DNA from: Bugulina stolonifera
Lineage: Eukaryota > Bryozoa > Gymnolaemata > Cheilostomatida > Bugulidae
Direction: 5' to 3'
Assembly: GCA_935421135.1 (NCBI GenBank)
Contig: OW285193.1
Span: 19,320,252 to 19,384,251, forward strand
Length of the DNA stretch: 64,000 nucleotides
In this document: positions 14,201 through 26,470 of the stretch, piece after piece
Layout: every line of letters starts with the position of its first letter
Position numbering within the stretch: the first letter of the stretch is position 1
Notes under the pieces: generated by a model
The model's input: only the letters and a program-made list of their open reading frames with translations
Told to the model about the DNA's origin: nothing
Databases searched by the model: none
Made by a program: the position numbers and the translations under genes

Positions 14201-17200
14201 CGGATGCATACTGATCCTTCCTGCTCATATAGGTGTTCATTGGTTGTTTTGGGAATGGTCACTCATTGCAACTGACTATAATTTCAACAATGTTGTCGTA
14301 GGTTGTTAGTGTTTATAGGTGATGATGCTATACATGCATCCTTTCCAGTGAGTATCTCTATGATTTTTTGTGGCATGCTAAGTAAGTATAATATGTTGAT
14401 GAAAATTCTTTAGTTGGTAAAATGGAGAGATATGATAACAAGTGGATAAATAATGCATCAACCAGCTGTGAGAAGGGAGCCTCATCTCCTGCCACCCTTG
14501 GGCTAAGAAATATGGCAGGTAAACACATGTACACCTTTTTCTTGTAGGTTGCCTCCTTCAGGCTATTCCAGCTACAACCATCACAGAAAGCCTTTTACAT
14601 GATAGGGAGACATATTGTGCAAACTGCAGAGAGTTTACTAGGGCAGTCATGTGATATATATATATACATGTAACTGTGTAGATGTACTTGTACCATATGC
14701 AGGAGTATTCATGTGATATATATATAACTGTGTAGATGTACTTGTACCATATGCAGGAGTATTCATGTGATATATATATAACTGTGTAGATGTACTTGTA
14801 CCATATGCAGGAGTAATCATGTGATATATATATAACTGTGTAGATGTACTTGTACCATATGCAGGAGTATTCATGTGATATATATATAACTGTGTAGATG
14901 TACTTGTACCATATGCAGGAGTATTCATGTGATATATATATAACTGTGTAGATGTACTTGTACCATATGCAGGAGTAATCATGTGATATATATATAACTG
15001 TGTAGATGTACTTGTACCATATGCAGGAGTAATCATGTGATATATATATAACTGTGTAGATGTACTTGTACCATATGCAGGAGTATTCATGTGATATATA
15101 TATAACTGTGTAGATGTACTTGTACCATATGCAGGAGTATTCATGTGATATATATATAACTGTGTAGATGTACTTGTACCATATGCAGGAGTAATCATGT
15201 GATATATATATAACTGTGTAGATGTACTTGTACCATATGCAGGAGTATTCATGTGATATATATATAACTGTGTAGATGTACTTGTACCATATGCAGGAGT
15301 ATTCATGTGATATATATATAACTGTGTAGATGTACTTGTACCATATGCAGGAGTATTCATGTGATATATATATAACTGTGTAGATGTACTTGTACCATAT
15401 GCAGGAGTATTCATGTGATATATATATAACTGTGTAGATGTACTTGTACCATATGCAGGAGTATTCATGTGATATATATATAACTGTGTAGATGTACTTG
15501 TACCATATGCAGGAGTATTCATGTGATATATATATAACTGTGTAGATGTACTTGTACCATATGCAGGAGTATTCATGTGATATATATATAACTGTGTAGA
15601 TGTACTTGTACCATATGCAGGAGTAATCATGTGATATATATATAACTGTGTAGATGTACTTGTACCATATGCAGGAGTATTCATGTGATATATATATAAC
15701 TGTGTAGATGTACTTGTACCATATGCAGGAGTATTCATGTGATATATATATAACTGTGTAGATGTACTTGTACCATATGCAGGAGTAATCATGTGATATA
15801 TATATAACTGTGTAGATGTACTTGTACCATATGCAGGAGTAATCATGTGATATATATATAACTGTGTAGATGTACTTGTACCATATGCAGGAGTATTCAT
15901 GTGATATATATATAACTGTGTAGATGTACTTGTACCATATGCAGGAGTATTCATGTGATATATATATAACTGTGTAGATGTACTTGTACCATATGCAGGA
16001 GTAATCATGTGATATATATATAACTGTGTAGATGTACTTGTACCATATGCAGGAGTATTCATGTGATATATATATAACTGTGTAGATGTACTTGTACCAT
16101 ATGCAGGAGTATTCATGTGATATATATATAACTGTGTAGATGTACTTGTACCATATGCAGGAGTATTCATGTGATATATATATAACTGTGTAGATGTACT
16201 TGTACCATATGCAGGAGTATTCATAATGGTGGCAACTGGTATTGGCATTGGCTTTCTCATCCTTATGATAGAGATAGCTTATAATGAGTACGAGACCATG
16301 AAGGAGAAACAGAATACTATAGCTAAGAAAGCAGTGGCTAGGTGGAAGAGATATGTGCAGGTTAGAGCTCATTGTAATGTTCAACTACTTGTTAACTATG
16401 AGTAGGTTAGAGCTCACTGCAATGTTATATTATCACTGTAATGTTACATCACTTCTTGTTAACTTTGGGTGGGCTAGAAATACAATTATTGTAGTATTGT
16501 ATGAACCTAGGTTCATATCTGGACTTGTATTGTAAAGGATTATGCATGTACATGTATTAGTAGCTTCATAATGTTCTTGTTGTTGTAACTGACAGAGGAG
16601 GAAAGCTTTGCGTAAGACTTGGGCTCTCATCAAAGACATTAATGACAGTGATACAATCAGTGACAAAGAGGTATGTAATTTACTATAATTACTATTACTA
16701 CTTCTCTACTGCTAGTGCTTCTACTGTTACTATTACTCTTAGTGTACAGTTGCTGTCACTGCTACTACTGCTGCTGTCATTACTGCTATGCACCTTGTAT
16801 GTAATGCCGATTGTTCACTACAACTTTGGGCTTAAATGTATACATGTAGGTAAATGAACTGGCTGCTTCTACACCATATATGGTATGTAATTAACCCACC
16901 CTTACTGTATACATGTACAGTGTATGTGTAACCCCGAACCCTTACGTAGTATACATATATACATCACTCCCTAACAAGTTTTTCCCATAGGCTAGACTAC
17001 TAATATATTCTCCACCTAAACCTATCTACTAATTAACAGCTATTTTATCTGTGGTATATACATGTACAATGTATATGTGATTGTCAGGGTGTATGATATA
17101 TGTACTGCATACATGTAGTATGGTGTTGATTGGTTGTACGTATGGTATATTATGTTGTAGTATGGTGTTGATTAGTTATACGTATGGTATATTATATTGT

Positions 17201-18280
17201 AGTATGGTGTTGATTGGTCGTACGTATGGTATATTATATTGTAGTATGGTGTTGATTGGCTGTACGTATGGTATATTATATTGTAGTATGGTGTTGATTG
17301 GTTGTACGTATGGCATATTGTATTGTAGTATGGTGTTGATTGGTTGTACGTATGGTATATTATATTGTAGTATGGTGTTGATTGGTTGTACGTATGGTAT
17401 ATTATATTGTAGTATGGTGTTGATTGGTTGTACGTATGGTATATTATATTGTAGTATGGTGTTGATTGGTTGTACGTATGGCATATTATATTGTAGTATG
17501 GTGTTGATTGGTTGTACGTATGGTATATTATATTGTAGTATGGTGTTGATTGGTTGTATGTATGGTATATTATATTGTAGTATAGTGTTGATTGGTTGTA
17601 CGTATGGTATATTATATTGTAGTATGGTGTTGATTGGTTGTACGTATGGTATATTATATATCAGATCTTTCACTACACTCCTCTGGGGTATAAAGTCTAC
17701 AGACCTACGTCGACCCTGGACTCTTTAATGAGTCTCAGCATCGGCCTACGTCCAGATATATAATAACAAGAGCACCTAATAACTGTTCACTCTTTTATGT
17801 AATGTGTGGAAGGTCACTTGGTCGTCCTCTACCAACTTCCAAGCCCTTCCCATGCTCGTGCCATCGTCACCCGCATGTAAATAAACACTAAAACAGTACA
17901 ATATTATATTGTATGTATGTACTATTGGTTCAAACAGAGACAGAGAATCCGAGCATATCTAGAAGCACCAAGTAATGACATGAAACCAGTTGAGGAAGAA
18001 GGTGTTTGCAAAGGAGCATCATTAGTTGATAAGATGTAAGATATCTACTCATACCTTTGCAAGTTATCTACTTATGTTACTTATATGTATACTAAACATA
18101 GAGCTGACAACTCTTTATTCCAGGCAATACCAAGAGGAAGAAAAGCAGAGTGCTCTTCTAGCATCACCTGCTGGCGTATCTGCACAAGTAGCCAGTGGTA
18201 CACCTGCCACTCTGCCACCCGATCTATACTCTGATGGGGTGGTGAAACACAACCCTGTGTTTATAGACAATAGTATATAG
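5257..18280 (+). CDS. GRIN1-like: NMDA-type ionotropic glutamate receptor, GluN1-like subunit (5' part not seen)
   Basis: Nineteen exons join with consistent phase: 5257-5484, 5846-5946, 7203-7315, 7626-7854, 7944-8106, 9376-9598, 9708-9832, 11158-11325, 11515-11627, 11809-11927, 12048-12196, 12548-12705, 12915-13087, 14414-14518, 16215-16360, 16596-16670, 16850-16882, 17938-18035, 18124-18280 (stop TAG). They give 891 residues. Amino-terminal domain 1-280; S1 ligand-binding lobe ~290-450 ([27 protein letters not shown], then PFT..R of the agonist site); M1 ~462-487; pore loop ~505-527 ([14 protein letters not shown], Asn at the Ca/Mg site); M3 ~535-565 with [10 protein letters not shown]2 ~580-720 (AFIWDSPRL); M4 ~723-745; basic C0-like tail. 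Vertebrate GluN1 is ~938 residues, so roughly 130 N-terminal residues with the signal peptide are missing here. GluN1 forms glycine-binding subunits of Ca2+-permeable tetrameric channels. Assignment rests on remembered family sequence. Confidence 0.95.
5964..7022. mobile_element. Non-autonomous hAT-type DNA transposon
   Basis: A 1059-bp element in a GluN1-like intron. Its terminal inverted repeats are perfect over 16 bp (CAGTGCTCAAAGTGTA), and it is flanked by an exact 8-bp duplication GTGATATC (5956-5963, 7023-7030). The interior is AT-rich with a GC-rich subterminal inverted motif (ggctcgccgagcc). No transposase frame is seen. Confidence 0.93.
7384..7600. repeat. 32-bp minisatellite, ~6 copies
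   Basis: Unit gtatgcgtgtcgtatgttac plus tgtatatacttg, intron of the GluN1-like gene. Confidence 0.9.
8107..9352 (+). repeat. 62-bp minisatellite carrying exon end and splice donor, ~20 copies
   Basis: The unit begins at the real donor of the exon ending at 8106 and each copy repeats the last ~19 exon bases plus GTAAGATAACTC. Each copy is therefore a potential 5' splice site. The unit length is not a multiple of 3 and contains an early in-frame stop, so use of downstream donors would truncate the protein. Confidence 0.95.
9880..11118. repeat. 12-bp minisatellite, ~100 copies
   Basis: Unit gtgtccagtagt with many single-base variants; fills the intron between exons 9708-9832 and 11158-11325 of the GluN1-like gene. 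Confidence 0.95.
11364..11435. repeat. (CAGT)n microsatellite
   Basis: About 17 copies of cagt; a degenerate relative lies at 12740-12880. Confidence 0.95.
12197..12471 (+). repeat. 39-bp minisatellite carrying exon end and splice donor, ~7 copies
   Basis: Begins at the donor of the exon ending 12196. Units repeat [14 protein letters not shown] sequence and GTAAGTATATCT. Unit length is divisible by 3 and all copies stay open in the exon frame, so downstream donor use would insert 13-residue repeats in the ligand-binding S2 segment after M3. Confidence 0.95.
13120..13262. repeat. ~26-bp minisatellite
   Basis: Unit catatattacccacatactc, intron of the GluN1-like gene. Confidence 0.85.
14695..16214 (+). 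repeat. 54-bp minisatellite carrying splice acceptor and exon start, ~28 copies
   Basis: The unit ends at the real acceptor of the M4 exon (16215), and each copy contains ACCATATGCAG followed by GAGTATTCAT, the first ten exon bases. Copies are nearly identical (only gtattc/gtaatc variants), which suggests recent homogenisation. The exon frame meets TGA within each unit, so upstream acceptors would give truncation before M4. Confidence 0.95.
17100..17660. repeat. 42-bp minisatellite, ~13 copies
   Basis: Unit tatggtgttgattggttgta plus cgtatggtatattatattgtag; each unit ends in an acceptor-like TTGTAG, but no adjoining exon is seen, so this may mark an unrecognised exon near 17660. Intron of the GluN1-like gene. 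Confidence 0.92.
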
Positions 18281-18477
18281 GGCATAGACATACAGGTAGC
18301 AGACAGGTATTACATGGTTCTCTACTGAAGCTCTTAATCATCATCAGAGACTATATTCCTCTCCACTAGGTGGTGTTTAGTTCAGGTAAACATGTTTGTA
18401 CATGTGACAGTGGTGGGTCCATCAGTAATCTGCTACACAGCCCATATAAAACAGTTCTGTCAGCTCTATAGATAAAG

Positions 18478-18527
18478 TGAAGTTGTCCTCTCCTACCAAG
18501 TTTCCATTTGGGAGAGGACAACTTCAA
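18478..18527. repeat. Hairpin element, copy A
   Basis: tgaagttgtcctctcc ... ggagaggacaacttca: 15-16-bp inverted repeat around an ~18-base loop. Lies between the GluN1-like and CNOT2 genes. Confidence 0.88.
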
Positions 18528-18702
18528 ATTATCAGTACCCTTGCGTAGCATTGAATATAACACTTTGTTCATATAGTTTTACTGGGGAGTCCAAACAGAT
18601 CTGCAGGTATCTCCTGACTGACTGTATTGACAGACTTTGATAATAGTGCACGTATAGTATAAATAAGATAGATGAGTAAGCAGAAAGGTACGAATGCCAA
18701 TG

Positions 18703-18708
18703 TTTATT
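18703..18708 (-). promoter_or_regulatory. Candidate CNOT2 polyadenylation signal
   Basis: Reverse-strand AATAAA about 735 bases after the CNOT2 stop. Confidence 0.45.
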
Positions 18709-19442
18709 AGAGTAGTTCTATACAATTTTGTACAAAAATGCACAATGTATGGTAATGAATGACAAGGATATTAAATACAAAGAGACAAAAATCCAGCAAT
18801 GAGATAGATGGATGGAGCAGATACTAACGCCTGTTTAATACATGTCTGCCTGTATGTCTAGAACCTACTTAAACTCAGCAATATACTGTAGAATTATGCT
18901 ACATTCTCTGTAACATATCATAGTATACAGCATACACATATATTGCTATACAGCTATGCTGTACTGTACTGTACTGTACACCAACTGTTGGTACATACTA
19001 TAATGTATTGATACAACTGCCCTACTAGTTACTGTTGGCATTGTACATCTGGGATGTGAAAAGAAACATATAAAATATTATCATATTATCACATAATTCT
19101 TCTTGAAAATAAAAAAGAGAATTTAAACTATAACATTATTTGGTCTGTTGACAAACTGTGCTGGACTGCTAGAGAAATTCCAGTAGGTGAAGATGGGGAG
19201 ATTGGAGCAGAGGGAGGAGTGGAGAGCTGTTGTGGTTGTAGTTGATTAGTAAGAGAGCAACTGAAAGTTCAAGGGTAGCGCAGATACATTGGTAGGCTAG
19301 TTGGTTGGTAGGATGTTATCTATCTATATACAAACTGACATGGATTAGACCAGGGCTACTATACTTCCCCATCTATATTATAGCGATATATTTATACTAA
19401 CTACATGTACATTGTGTCTATCTCACTATGCAGCCACTGCTG

Positions 19443-22400
19443 CTAATGGTTTGTAGCTAAAGAAGGGTTTGTTGGGGTCTGTTGTTGCTGCTGGCTAGAT
19501 TGTTGGGGCTGGGGGATTCTTCTCTCTTCCAACTTGCTGTACTCTAGGTGTAACTCTTTAAGTACCTAAACAAACGTATACACTAGGTGTAACTCTTCAA
19601 GTACCTAAACAAACGTGTACTCTAGGTAAGAAAACGCACAATCTAAGAAAGTAATATACATGTATATAACATTATTGAAGGAAAGACCTACCCTCCTCCA
19701 TGTGCTAGGGTCAAACACATAGTAGTGCCCTTTCTCATATGTATTGGATTTAAAGTGAGGCTCCATACCAGCAGCCGGGGTTATCCACACCTGCTCCTCT
19801 TTATGGTACCGCCAGTCTCTGTTATATCTACAGACAGAATCGACCACATTACACAATACAGCCTTAGCTTTTACTACTGTCTATACAAAAACACCAGCCT
19901 TGGCTGTAACAGATAGAGGCCTAATTATAGAGAACCTACAGTTCTGTTGAAGCTGCCATCTGCAATCCATCACCAGGGTTACAGTAGAAGAGATAGAATA
20001 ACAAATCTTCACCATATTTGTTAAACTTGACATCAGAAAGTTTGTCCCTGATGTATGCATTGGTAAGGTACTCAGCCGGTACATGATAATCAATGTCCTG
20101 AGGACGGCACGGCCCATCTGCCCATGGCGACTGGAAAGTACTGTACAGGTTTCTACAAACAAATAATAAGTAACTTGACATGCAAGAGTGTAAAACAGAT
20201 GAATGTAAGTATGAGTGTAGGTACCGTCGTGGATATCTGTATATAATGAATGTAAGTATGAGTGTAGGTACCGTCGTGGATATCTGTATATAATGAATGT
20301 AAGTATGAGTGTAGGTACCGTTGTGGATATCTGTATATAATGAATGTAAGTATGAGTGTAGGTACCGTCGTGGATATCTGTATATAATGTATGTAAGTAT
20401 GAGTGTAGGTACCGTTGTGGATATCTGTATATAATTTCTCAAGTTATTTCCACTTACTCGACTGAGTTTAGGTTGAGACCTAACGTTGTCAAGTCTACTC
20501 CAGGTGCTAGAGCTACGAGGTTAGCGTCAGTCTCTGCTGCTCTTATGAATGTGAGTAAACCAACCATACCAAACTGATCCGTTAACATTCCAGCAGGAAT
20601 ATTGGTAACTGTGCCTGAAACAGATACACACAAACTTCATATATATGTACTGGTTGTGCTACTACAAGCTTCTCAATAATGGTACTCCAACACCTGATTA
20701 GTATTGCTGGAAAGAGTTGACACTGGTAAACACTTGAGATTTGTTTAAGTGCTGATATGATACATAGAGACTTGACATTACCCAAGTAGTGGTATTACAG
20801 ATACTTGGAGTTATTCAAGTACTACTACAGACTTCTATTTGCTCACCATCAGGTAAAGTTTGAACCCCTTTTGTTGTCTTAGGCTCAGACCTTAAACTAC
20901 TCAAACTGTCTTTAGTGGTCAACGTTGAGGCCTACAACAATTGTTTACAGGCATACAGTAAGTGACTATATAGATTGCACATAATCATAATAACATAGTG
21001 CCAAGCATACCACTATTACACTGCTGGCATTAAGGGAAATATATTAATGTAATCATGTCAACAATATCTGAAAAGTGGAAGTGGTCTGAACTCACCTCAG
21101 AGGTGACTGGGGTGGCAGGAACTGGTTTAGGAGGTTCTGAACCATTCGAAGACGAAGCTGTAAATACATTGAACATAGCAAATAAGTACAAATGATAAAT
21201 TGGAACACCAATATAAATATTTATTCATTCAATACATTTACAAGTTACATAATGCACAAATGCAGACCAAACAGCATATAATAGCTACACAGCACAAAGC
21301 ATACAATCATGGAGTTAGCTAAGACTTACGCAATGAACCGGGCAGAGCGGGAAAGTCTTCTTGTAACATGGAAAACTCTCCACCACTTTCTATACTTTTG
21401 CTGTTACCTCCAACCATACCAACTACAAAATAGACTTATAAAATAAATGTATGCATATTCACAGAATAAACTAAATATCCACGTCATCTAACGTGACGTG
21501 ATTCCAGTTTATGACTGGTTGTAGGACCTAAACTATAGCTAAGATTGCTGTACAACAGCATAGATGTTATATAGTAGAGTGTACGTATAAAGGGAACTAG
21601 TTTATATTATCAGGATATCAGCATACACAATCATGTAGGTACATGTTATTATATAATACAGCATTATATAGATACAGATAGTAAGCCGGACGAGGTAAAG
21701 TAACTGACCATAGTTCCTGATATGAGGAAGGAGGTTTTGCTGAGCAGGTCCGGCTCGGTTGGTGAGTGAAGGGAACTCTGCATTAGATAAATCTATACCG
21801 GAGGAGGCCTGATTAGACTGCTGCTGCTGCATGTCACTGGAAGGGGTACCTGTTGATACTGCCGTATTTCGTGACTGGGACTGCTGGTGGGGGAAACTGA
21901 ACGCCTGAGGCTGACCAAACCCTGAATAGCTGGAGGATCATAGTTATAGTTATGACAGTATATAGCATACACATATGTTAAGACAGCACATTGCAAGTAG
22001 AGGAACTAAACCACTGAAAGAAGAGTATTGAGAGTACAGGAAGTAGAGTATTGAGGGTACAGGAAGGAGATTAGCTAAAAGAGAGGAATTAGTATCAAGA
22101 TGACTTACTTTGTGGTGTTAGCCAGTCGCTTCTGTATAGACTGAGGTTGGGGTGGCATATTACTTGCAAACTGTACACCCATGTGGGGAAAGGTTCTCAC
22201 TGCCTGCACATTGCTCATGGCATTGCTTCTAAACAAACAAATGGACCACACCCTCTGACTAATTGCACATGTGGTATAATTTCCGTACTAAACTATGCAA
22301 TATACAATGTACATGTATGTACATTGTATGCCCAAATAATACACTCGCAAGTGCACAGTGTGTAGTGAGCATAGAGTATATGTGCATGTAACAGTTTTAC

Positions 22401-23850
22401 AAACACATTTAGAACAGTCAAACAAGATCATTGTAGAGTAGTGATGGAAAGTTAGGAGGAGGAAATAGTAGGGGTATCCGTGCTGTGATATAATGAGGAC
22501 ATACCTATTGGGCGACTGAGGTTGGAGCATACTAGTAGGGGTTGATCTCTGATATCCTACACCAGCTGCTGACCCTGCCACACTACTGCCATTATATCCC
22601 CTAGAGTTGAGTGCTACAAACGTACACATAGCTACATTATATCCCCTAGAGTTGAGTGCTACAAACGTACACATAGCTACATTATATCCCCTAGAGTTGA
22701 GTGCTACAAACGTACACATAGCTACATTATATCCCCTAGAGTTGAGTGCTACAAACGTACACATAGCTACATTATATCCCCTAGAGTTGAGTGCTACAAA
22801 CGTACACATAGCTACATTATATCCCCTAGAGATGAGTGCTACAAATGTATAAGTAGCTACATTGTATCTTCTGCAATTGAGTGCTACAAGTTTACATGCA
22901 ACTATGCTAATATTGTATGTATCAGACAATATACATATTGGTAACATCATATTCACACATTGTATAGATACCATGTAAGTGTTGTAATGACCTCTACCGA
23001 CGATTCAATGAAAATAAAACTAACTCATCTTCAACATTGCCTCTATATGAAGACTAGCCCACGTTAATCATAACATGGTGACAGTCATAAGTTAATTACA
23101 AAGCAGAGCTGGAAAACTTAAAGATTATTAGTTATATTAGATCTATCAAGGTATACATAATAGTCTATGTGTAGGGCTAACATATATGAACTTACACTGT
23201 TGTTGATATAATATGTTAGAAGTAGGTGTAAACGACTGAGGTGAACCACTGGTAGCGTACATCTACAAAACACATGACTCAAACTACAAGCCGTATATAC
23301 ATGTATGCAGTGTATACGCAGTAGATACACTGTAGATACACAGTACGAGTATGTAGGTCCTACATGTAGAGTATATAGGCTACACAGTGTATACACAGTG
23401 TATATATTCTGTATATTCATGAGCAAGTACAGTATTGTAGAGTATATACACAGTACACTATGTAGTCTGCATATGGAGAGTCTAAATTAGTACACACTGG
23501 AAGTAAATTTCATGGCAGCTGTGACCCTATAGAATAATGGACTAGAACGCACATAGTAATATAGGCCTAGTATATAATATAAACAATGTACATGTACATA
23601 TAAGTGCATATAAAATAAATAGTATGACTTACATTATCTCTCTCTCTAAACATACTAGACTGAGTCTGTCCATTAAAGTACATGCTTGTCTCTGCATCAT
23701 CATCCTCCATATAGAAACCCTGATAAAACATTGCAGACAATCGCTACATTATCTTTACATTACGTAATCATCAACCAGAGCCAACTCATAATCACACAGA
23801 GAACAAAGGTGAGAGTTGGACAGTGAACTCACCTTCTTTTTCTGTGACAT
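19443..23850 (-). CDS. CNOT2: CCR4-NOT complex subunit 2 (complete, 13 coding exons)
   Basis: Minus-strand coding exons: 23850-23833, 23719-23633, 23262-23196, 22613-22505, 22228-22109, 21929-21709, 21422-21330, 21157-21096, 20931-20847, 20614-20458, 20152-19940, 19827-19692 and 19565-19443. All phases agree and give 496 residues (human protein ~540). The short start MSQKKK leads into an acidic segment, then a long low-complexity Gln/Ser/Pro region with two conserved short motifs (IDLSNAEFPSLTNRAG and EDFPALPGS). The C-terminal NOT2/3/5 (NOT-box) domain contains MLTDQFGM, TTLGLNLNS, CRPQDIDYHVPAEYLTN, KYGEDLLFYLFY, NRDWRYHKEE and WITPAAGMEP. CNOT2 pairs with CNOT3 in the NOT module of the deadenylase complex and acts in mRNA decay and transcription. 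Its last ~20 residues are Gln-rich and diverged. The gene converges on the GluN1-like gene; a reverse-strand AATAAA lies at 18703-18708. Confidence 0.96.
19543..19615 (-). repeat. Two-copy duplication of the last CNOT2 acceptor
   Basis: ctctttaagtacctaaacaaacg and ctcttcaagtacctaaacaaacg: reverse complements of GTTTAG plus the start of the last CNOT2 exon, repeated once. Confidence 0.8.
20190..20440. repeat. 47-bp minisatellite, 5 copies
   Basis: Unit gaatgtaagtatgagtgtag plus gtaccgtcgtggatatctgtatataat, CNOT2 intron. Confidence 0.92.
22604..22880 (-). repeat. 45-bp minisatellite carrying CNOT2 acceptor and exon start, ~6 copies
   Basis: On the minus strand each copy has GTTTGTAG followed by CACTCAACTCTAGGGGATATAATG, the start of the CNOT2 exon 22613-22505. 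The unit is a multiple of three and remains open in the exon frame (15-residue repeats). Confidence 0.93.
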
Positions 23851-24044
23851 ATCAACAGAATCTCGCCAGCTGCTTGTGAATTCAAAAGTCGAAGCCACTT
23901 TGACGAGTACTACAACAAACCCAACTGCTGACAATGGTGTCTATATGTATTACGGTGTTGCATCACTGAGATAACTAATAGCCAACCTACTTATTCATGA
24001 ATAAGTATGAGTATGAGAATGAGTACGATGATATTAGTAAGAAT

Positions 24045-24290
24045 ACTAATATCCTCATACTCACATACTAATACTCATACTCACATACTAATACTCATAC
24101 TCACATACTAATACTCATACTCACATACTAATACTCATACTCACATACTCATACTCACATACTCATACTCACATACTAATACTCATACTCACATACTCAT
24201 ACTCACATACTCATACTCACATACTCATACTCACATACTAATACTCATACTCACATACTAATACTCACACTCACATACCAATACTTATAC
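24045..24290. repeat. ~20-bp minisatellite
   Basis: Repeated actcatactcacatactaat with shorter variants, upstream of CNOT2. Confidence 0.9.
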
Positions 24291-24844
24291 ATGCATTCTC
24301 AGACTGGCAGATTCACACACACCCATACTCATACATAGGCCTACTAATAGGTAATATAGGTGTTACATGCATTTGAGAGAGAATATACATGTACATGCAT
24401 ATGTAGGACCTATCACCAGTTACACTCATAGAATGGATTAATAGGAATCAGAGTCCGAAACAAACCTGGAACTGCAATCAAATATCAAGCTCTAAGGTAA
24501 TAAATTTCTTCAATCTGTTACACGAACCTTTCTGTACTACGGCAGTTGCAATACCTACAATTGAAAAATAGCATGGTAGCATAGTGTTTGGACTTGCAGT
24601 CTAGATAGCAATGGTAGTGCCAGGCCCCAAGGAATGGCAGTAAAAAGAAACCAAGAGTGTCATGGAAGGTTGCTACCAAAGCCCAAATAGAACAGTTATA
24701 GTTGAAACTGACTGACTGCAGAAGAAAATGAGCATTTTGTTTAAGCCCAGGCTTAGTTCACGACAGTATTTTCTCCCGATGAGTAAAAAGCAACAAATGG
24801 TAGGCTTCTATGGAGGCTGCAAGAACCCCCTCCCTCGACTTTCT

Positions 24845-25140
24845 TAAAGCACTAATGATTGCTTAAAGAGATCAAATTACTGATTTGTTTAAAACTAATC
24901 TACCCTCTGATTTTATAGATGACCACAGTTTTCTATTCTGAACCATTTCTAGTTGCTTTATTTGATTTTTTTGATGAGGATTCCATATCTGACTTGTAAA
25001 CTCAAGCAAAGGTCTTATTAATGATTGATATTTAATTTTACAAGTTGATATATTTGCAATTTCAAAATTATGCTTAACTAAAAGCGTTAATCTTTGGGTT
25101 TCAGTGTATTTATCTCTGATTAAATAGGACACTCTTGACC
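24845..25140 (-). mobile_element. LINE fragment (RT C-terminal region)
   Basis: The minus-strand frame 25132-24872 reads IRPLLEFTSQIWNPHQKNQI and resembles the C-terminal part of the LINE in SSR3 intron 1, at ~50-60 percent identity by eye. It is a 5'-truncated, diverged relative. Confidence 0.8.
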
Positions 25141-26470
25141 ACGGTTGGCGAAATTAAAGTGCCTCATTAGTGTAACAGTGTGCATTTAGTTTTGACCAGG
25201 GATTTCAGCATTACTGCTGTTATGACAATCCCATTTCAAATTGGACTGCGAACAAACTCCATGGTATGAGTGAAACCTTTTGTAAGGTGTGATGGGGTAA
25301 AAAATAGTATTGGTTATTATGAATCATCTCGTCCTTTCCACCCACTTGCAAAAAGACTGCACTCGGATACATTATGATTATGCAGTGTGTACTGGGAAGT
25401 ATTACAAATAGCTTATAGATTATATCTTTACCAAGCATAAGTAAATACAGATAGCTAGTAGAGCATAGTGTACCAGTTCCCTACCAAGCAAAAGGCTATT
25501 AATGTCAGTAGAGGTTAGGCAGTAGAAGGGTTAAAATCTGCAAGTACTGTTTTTGTATTGTTTCTGTATTGTTTTTGGTGGAATATTTTTTGTATCATGA
25601 CACATGTACGTTTCGGTTGTTTTGTCGGATACCATGTGGTTTATGTCTTGTTCACTTAGGTTACGGGCACATAATATAAGAAATAAAGTCCTACACATAG
25701 CCGTAACGATACCCAGTCAATTCTACACCTCATACTGGCACACAGTGTTTGCTTCAAACAAAGTTTATTTACATTTTTTATTTCAAATCCAAGTTTATTA
25801 TCATAACTAGTATTATAATTACTATCATTAATATTAAATTTTATTTGAAAAAACGAAACAAAACCAAAAGAAAATTAAAATGAACAGCTTGCTCCATACC
25901 CACACCGAGCCGATACTTTGTTACAATGAAAATTAATGTCTTGAAGCTTGTTTTCATTTTTCTATATCTAATGTTATGCTCTTAATATTGGTGTTTCGCC
26001 ATATCATTTGATGGAAAAATGGTCTGCATCATAACCTTTCAGGTAAGGCCACCAATTTTATTTAGCAATTAATTTAGTTAATCACGCAATCAACGCCAAC
26101 AGATCATGTTTACCAGTTCGAATATGGCTGCAGGTGATTTTTAAATTATGGCGAATGGATAACTAGCAACAGGCGATAAAGTTATCAACCTTCAACCGTT
26201 CTGAGAAAAATATTGACTGTTTTTAATTTTATAATAATCATAATTATTATGATCAAGTGATTACTTCAAGTTGTCCTTGACCTTGGAATAATTGTAGCCA
26301 ATTTCGGACACGACCGTGCAAAACCGTTGGTTCATTTCCGTTTCCGCTGACGACTACAAAACATTTGGACAACTCATTGCCAACTACTACGAACTGTAGA
26401 TAAGAATAGTCGATAGAAAGCCGGCATCGTCACATAATAACACATTTAATTTGCAACTAGAAGTGTGATC
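25141..26470. other. Upstream region of SSR3
   Basis: AT-rich, no convincing exon. The ~150 bases before the SSR3 ATG are less AT-rich and probably contain its promoter and 5' UTR; no TATA box stands out. Confidence 0.5.

Larger units (their letters stand above)
18281..19442. other. Shared 3' region of the convergent GluN1-like and CNOT2 genes
   Basis: Noncoding; holds hairpin copy A and the likely CNOT2 3' UTR. Confidence 0.6.

Noticed and set aside
14558..16384. 608-codon minus-strand open frame made of [18 protein letters not shown] repeats
   Set aside because: It is a by-product of a 54-bp repeat without stops; the array is intronic on the plus-strand GluN1-like gene.
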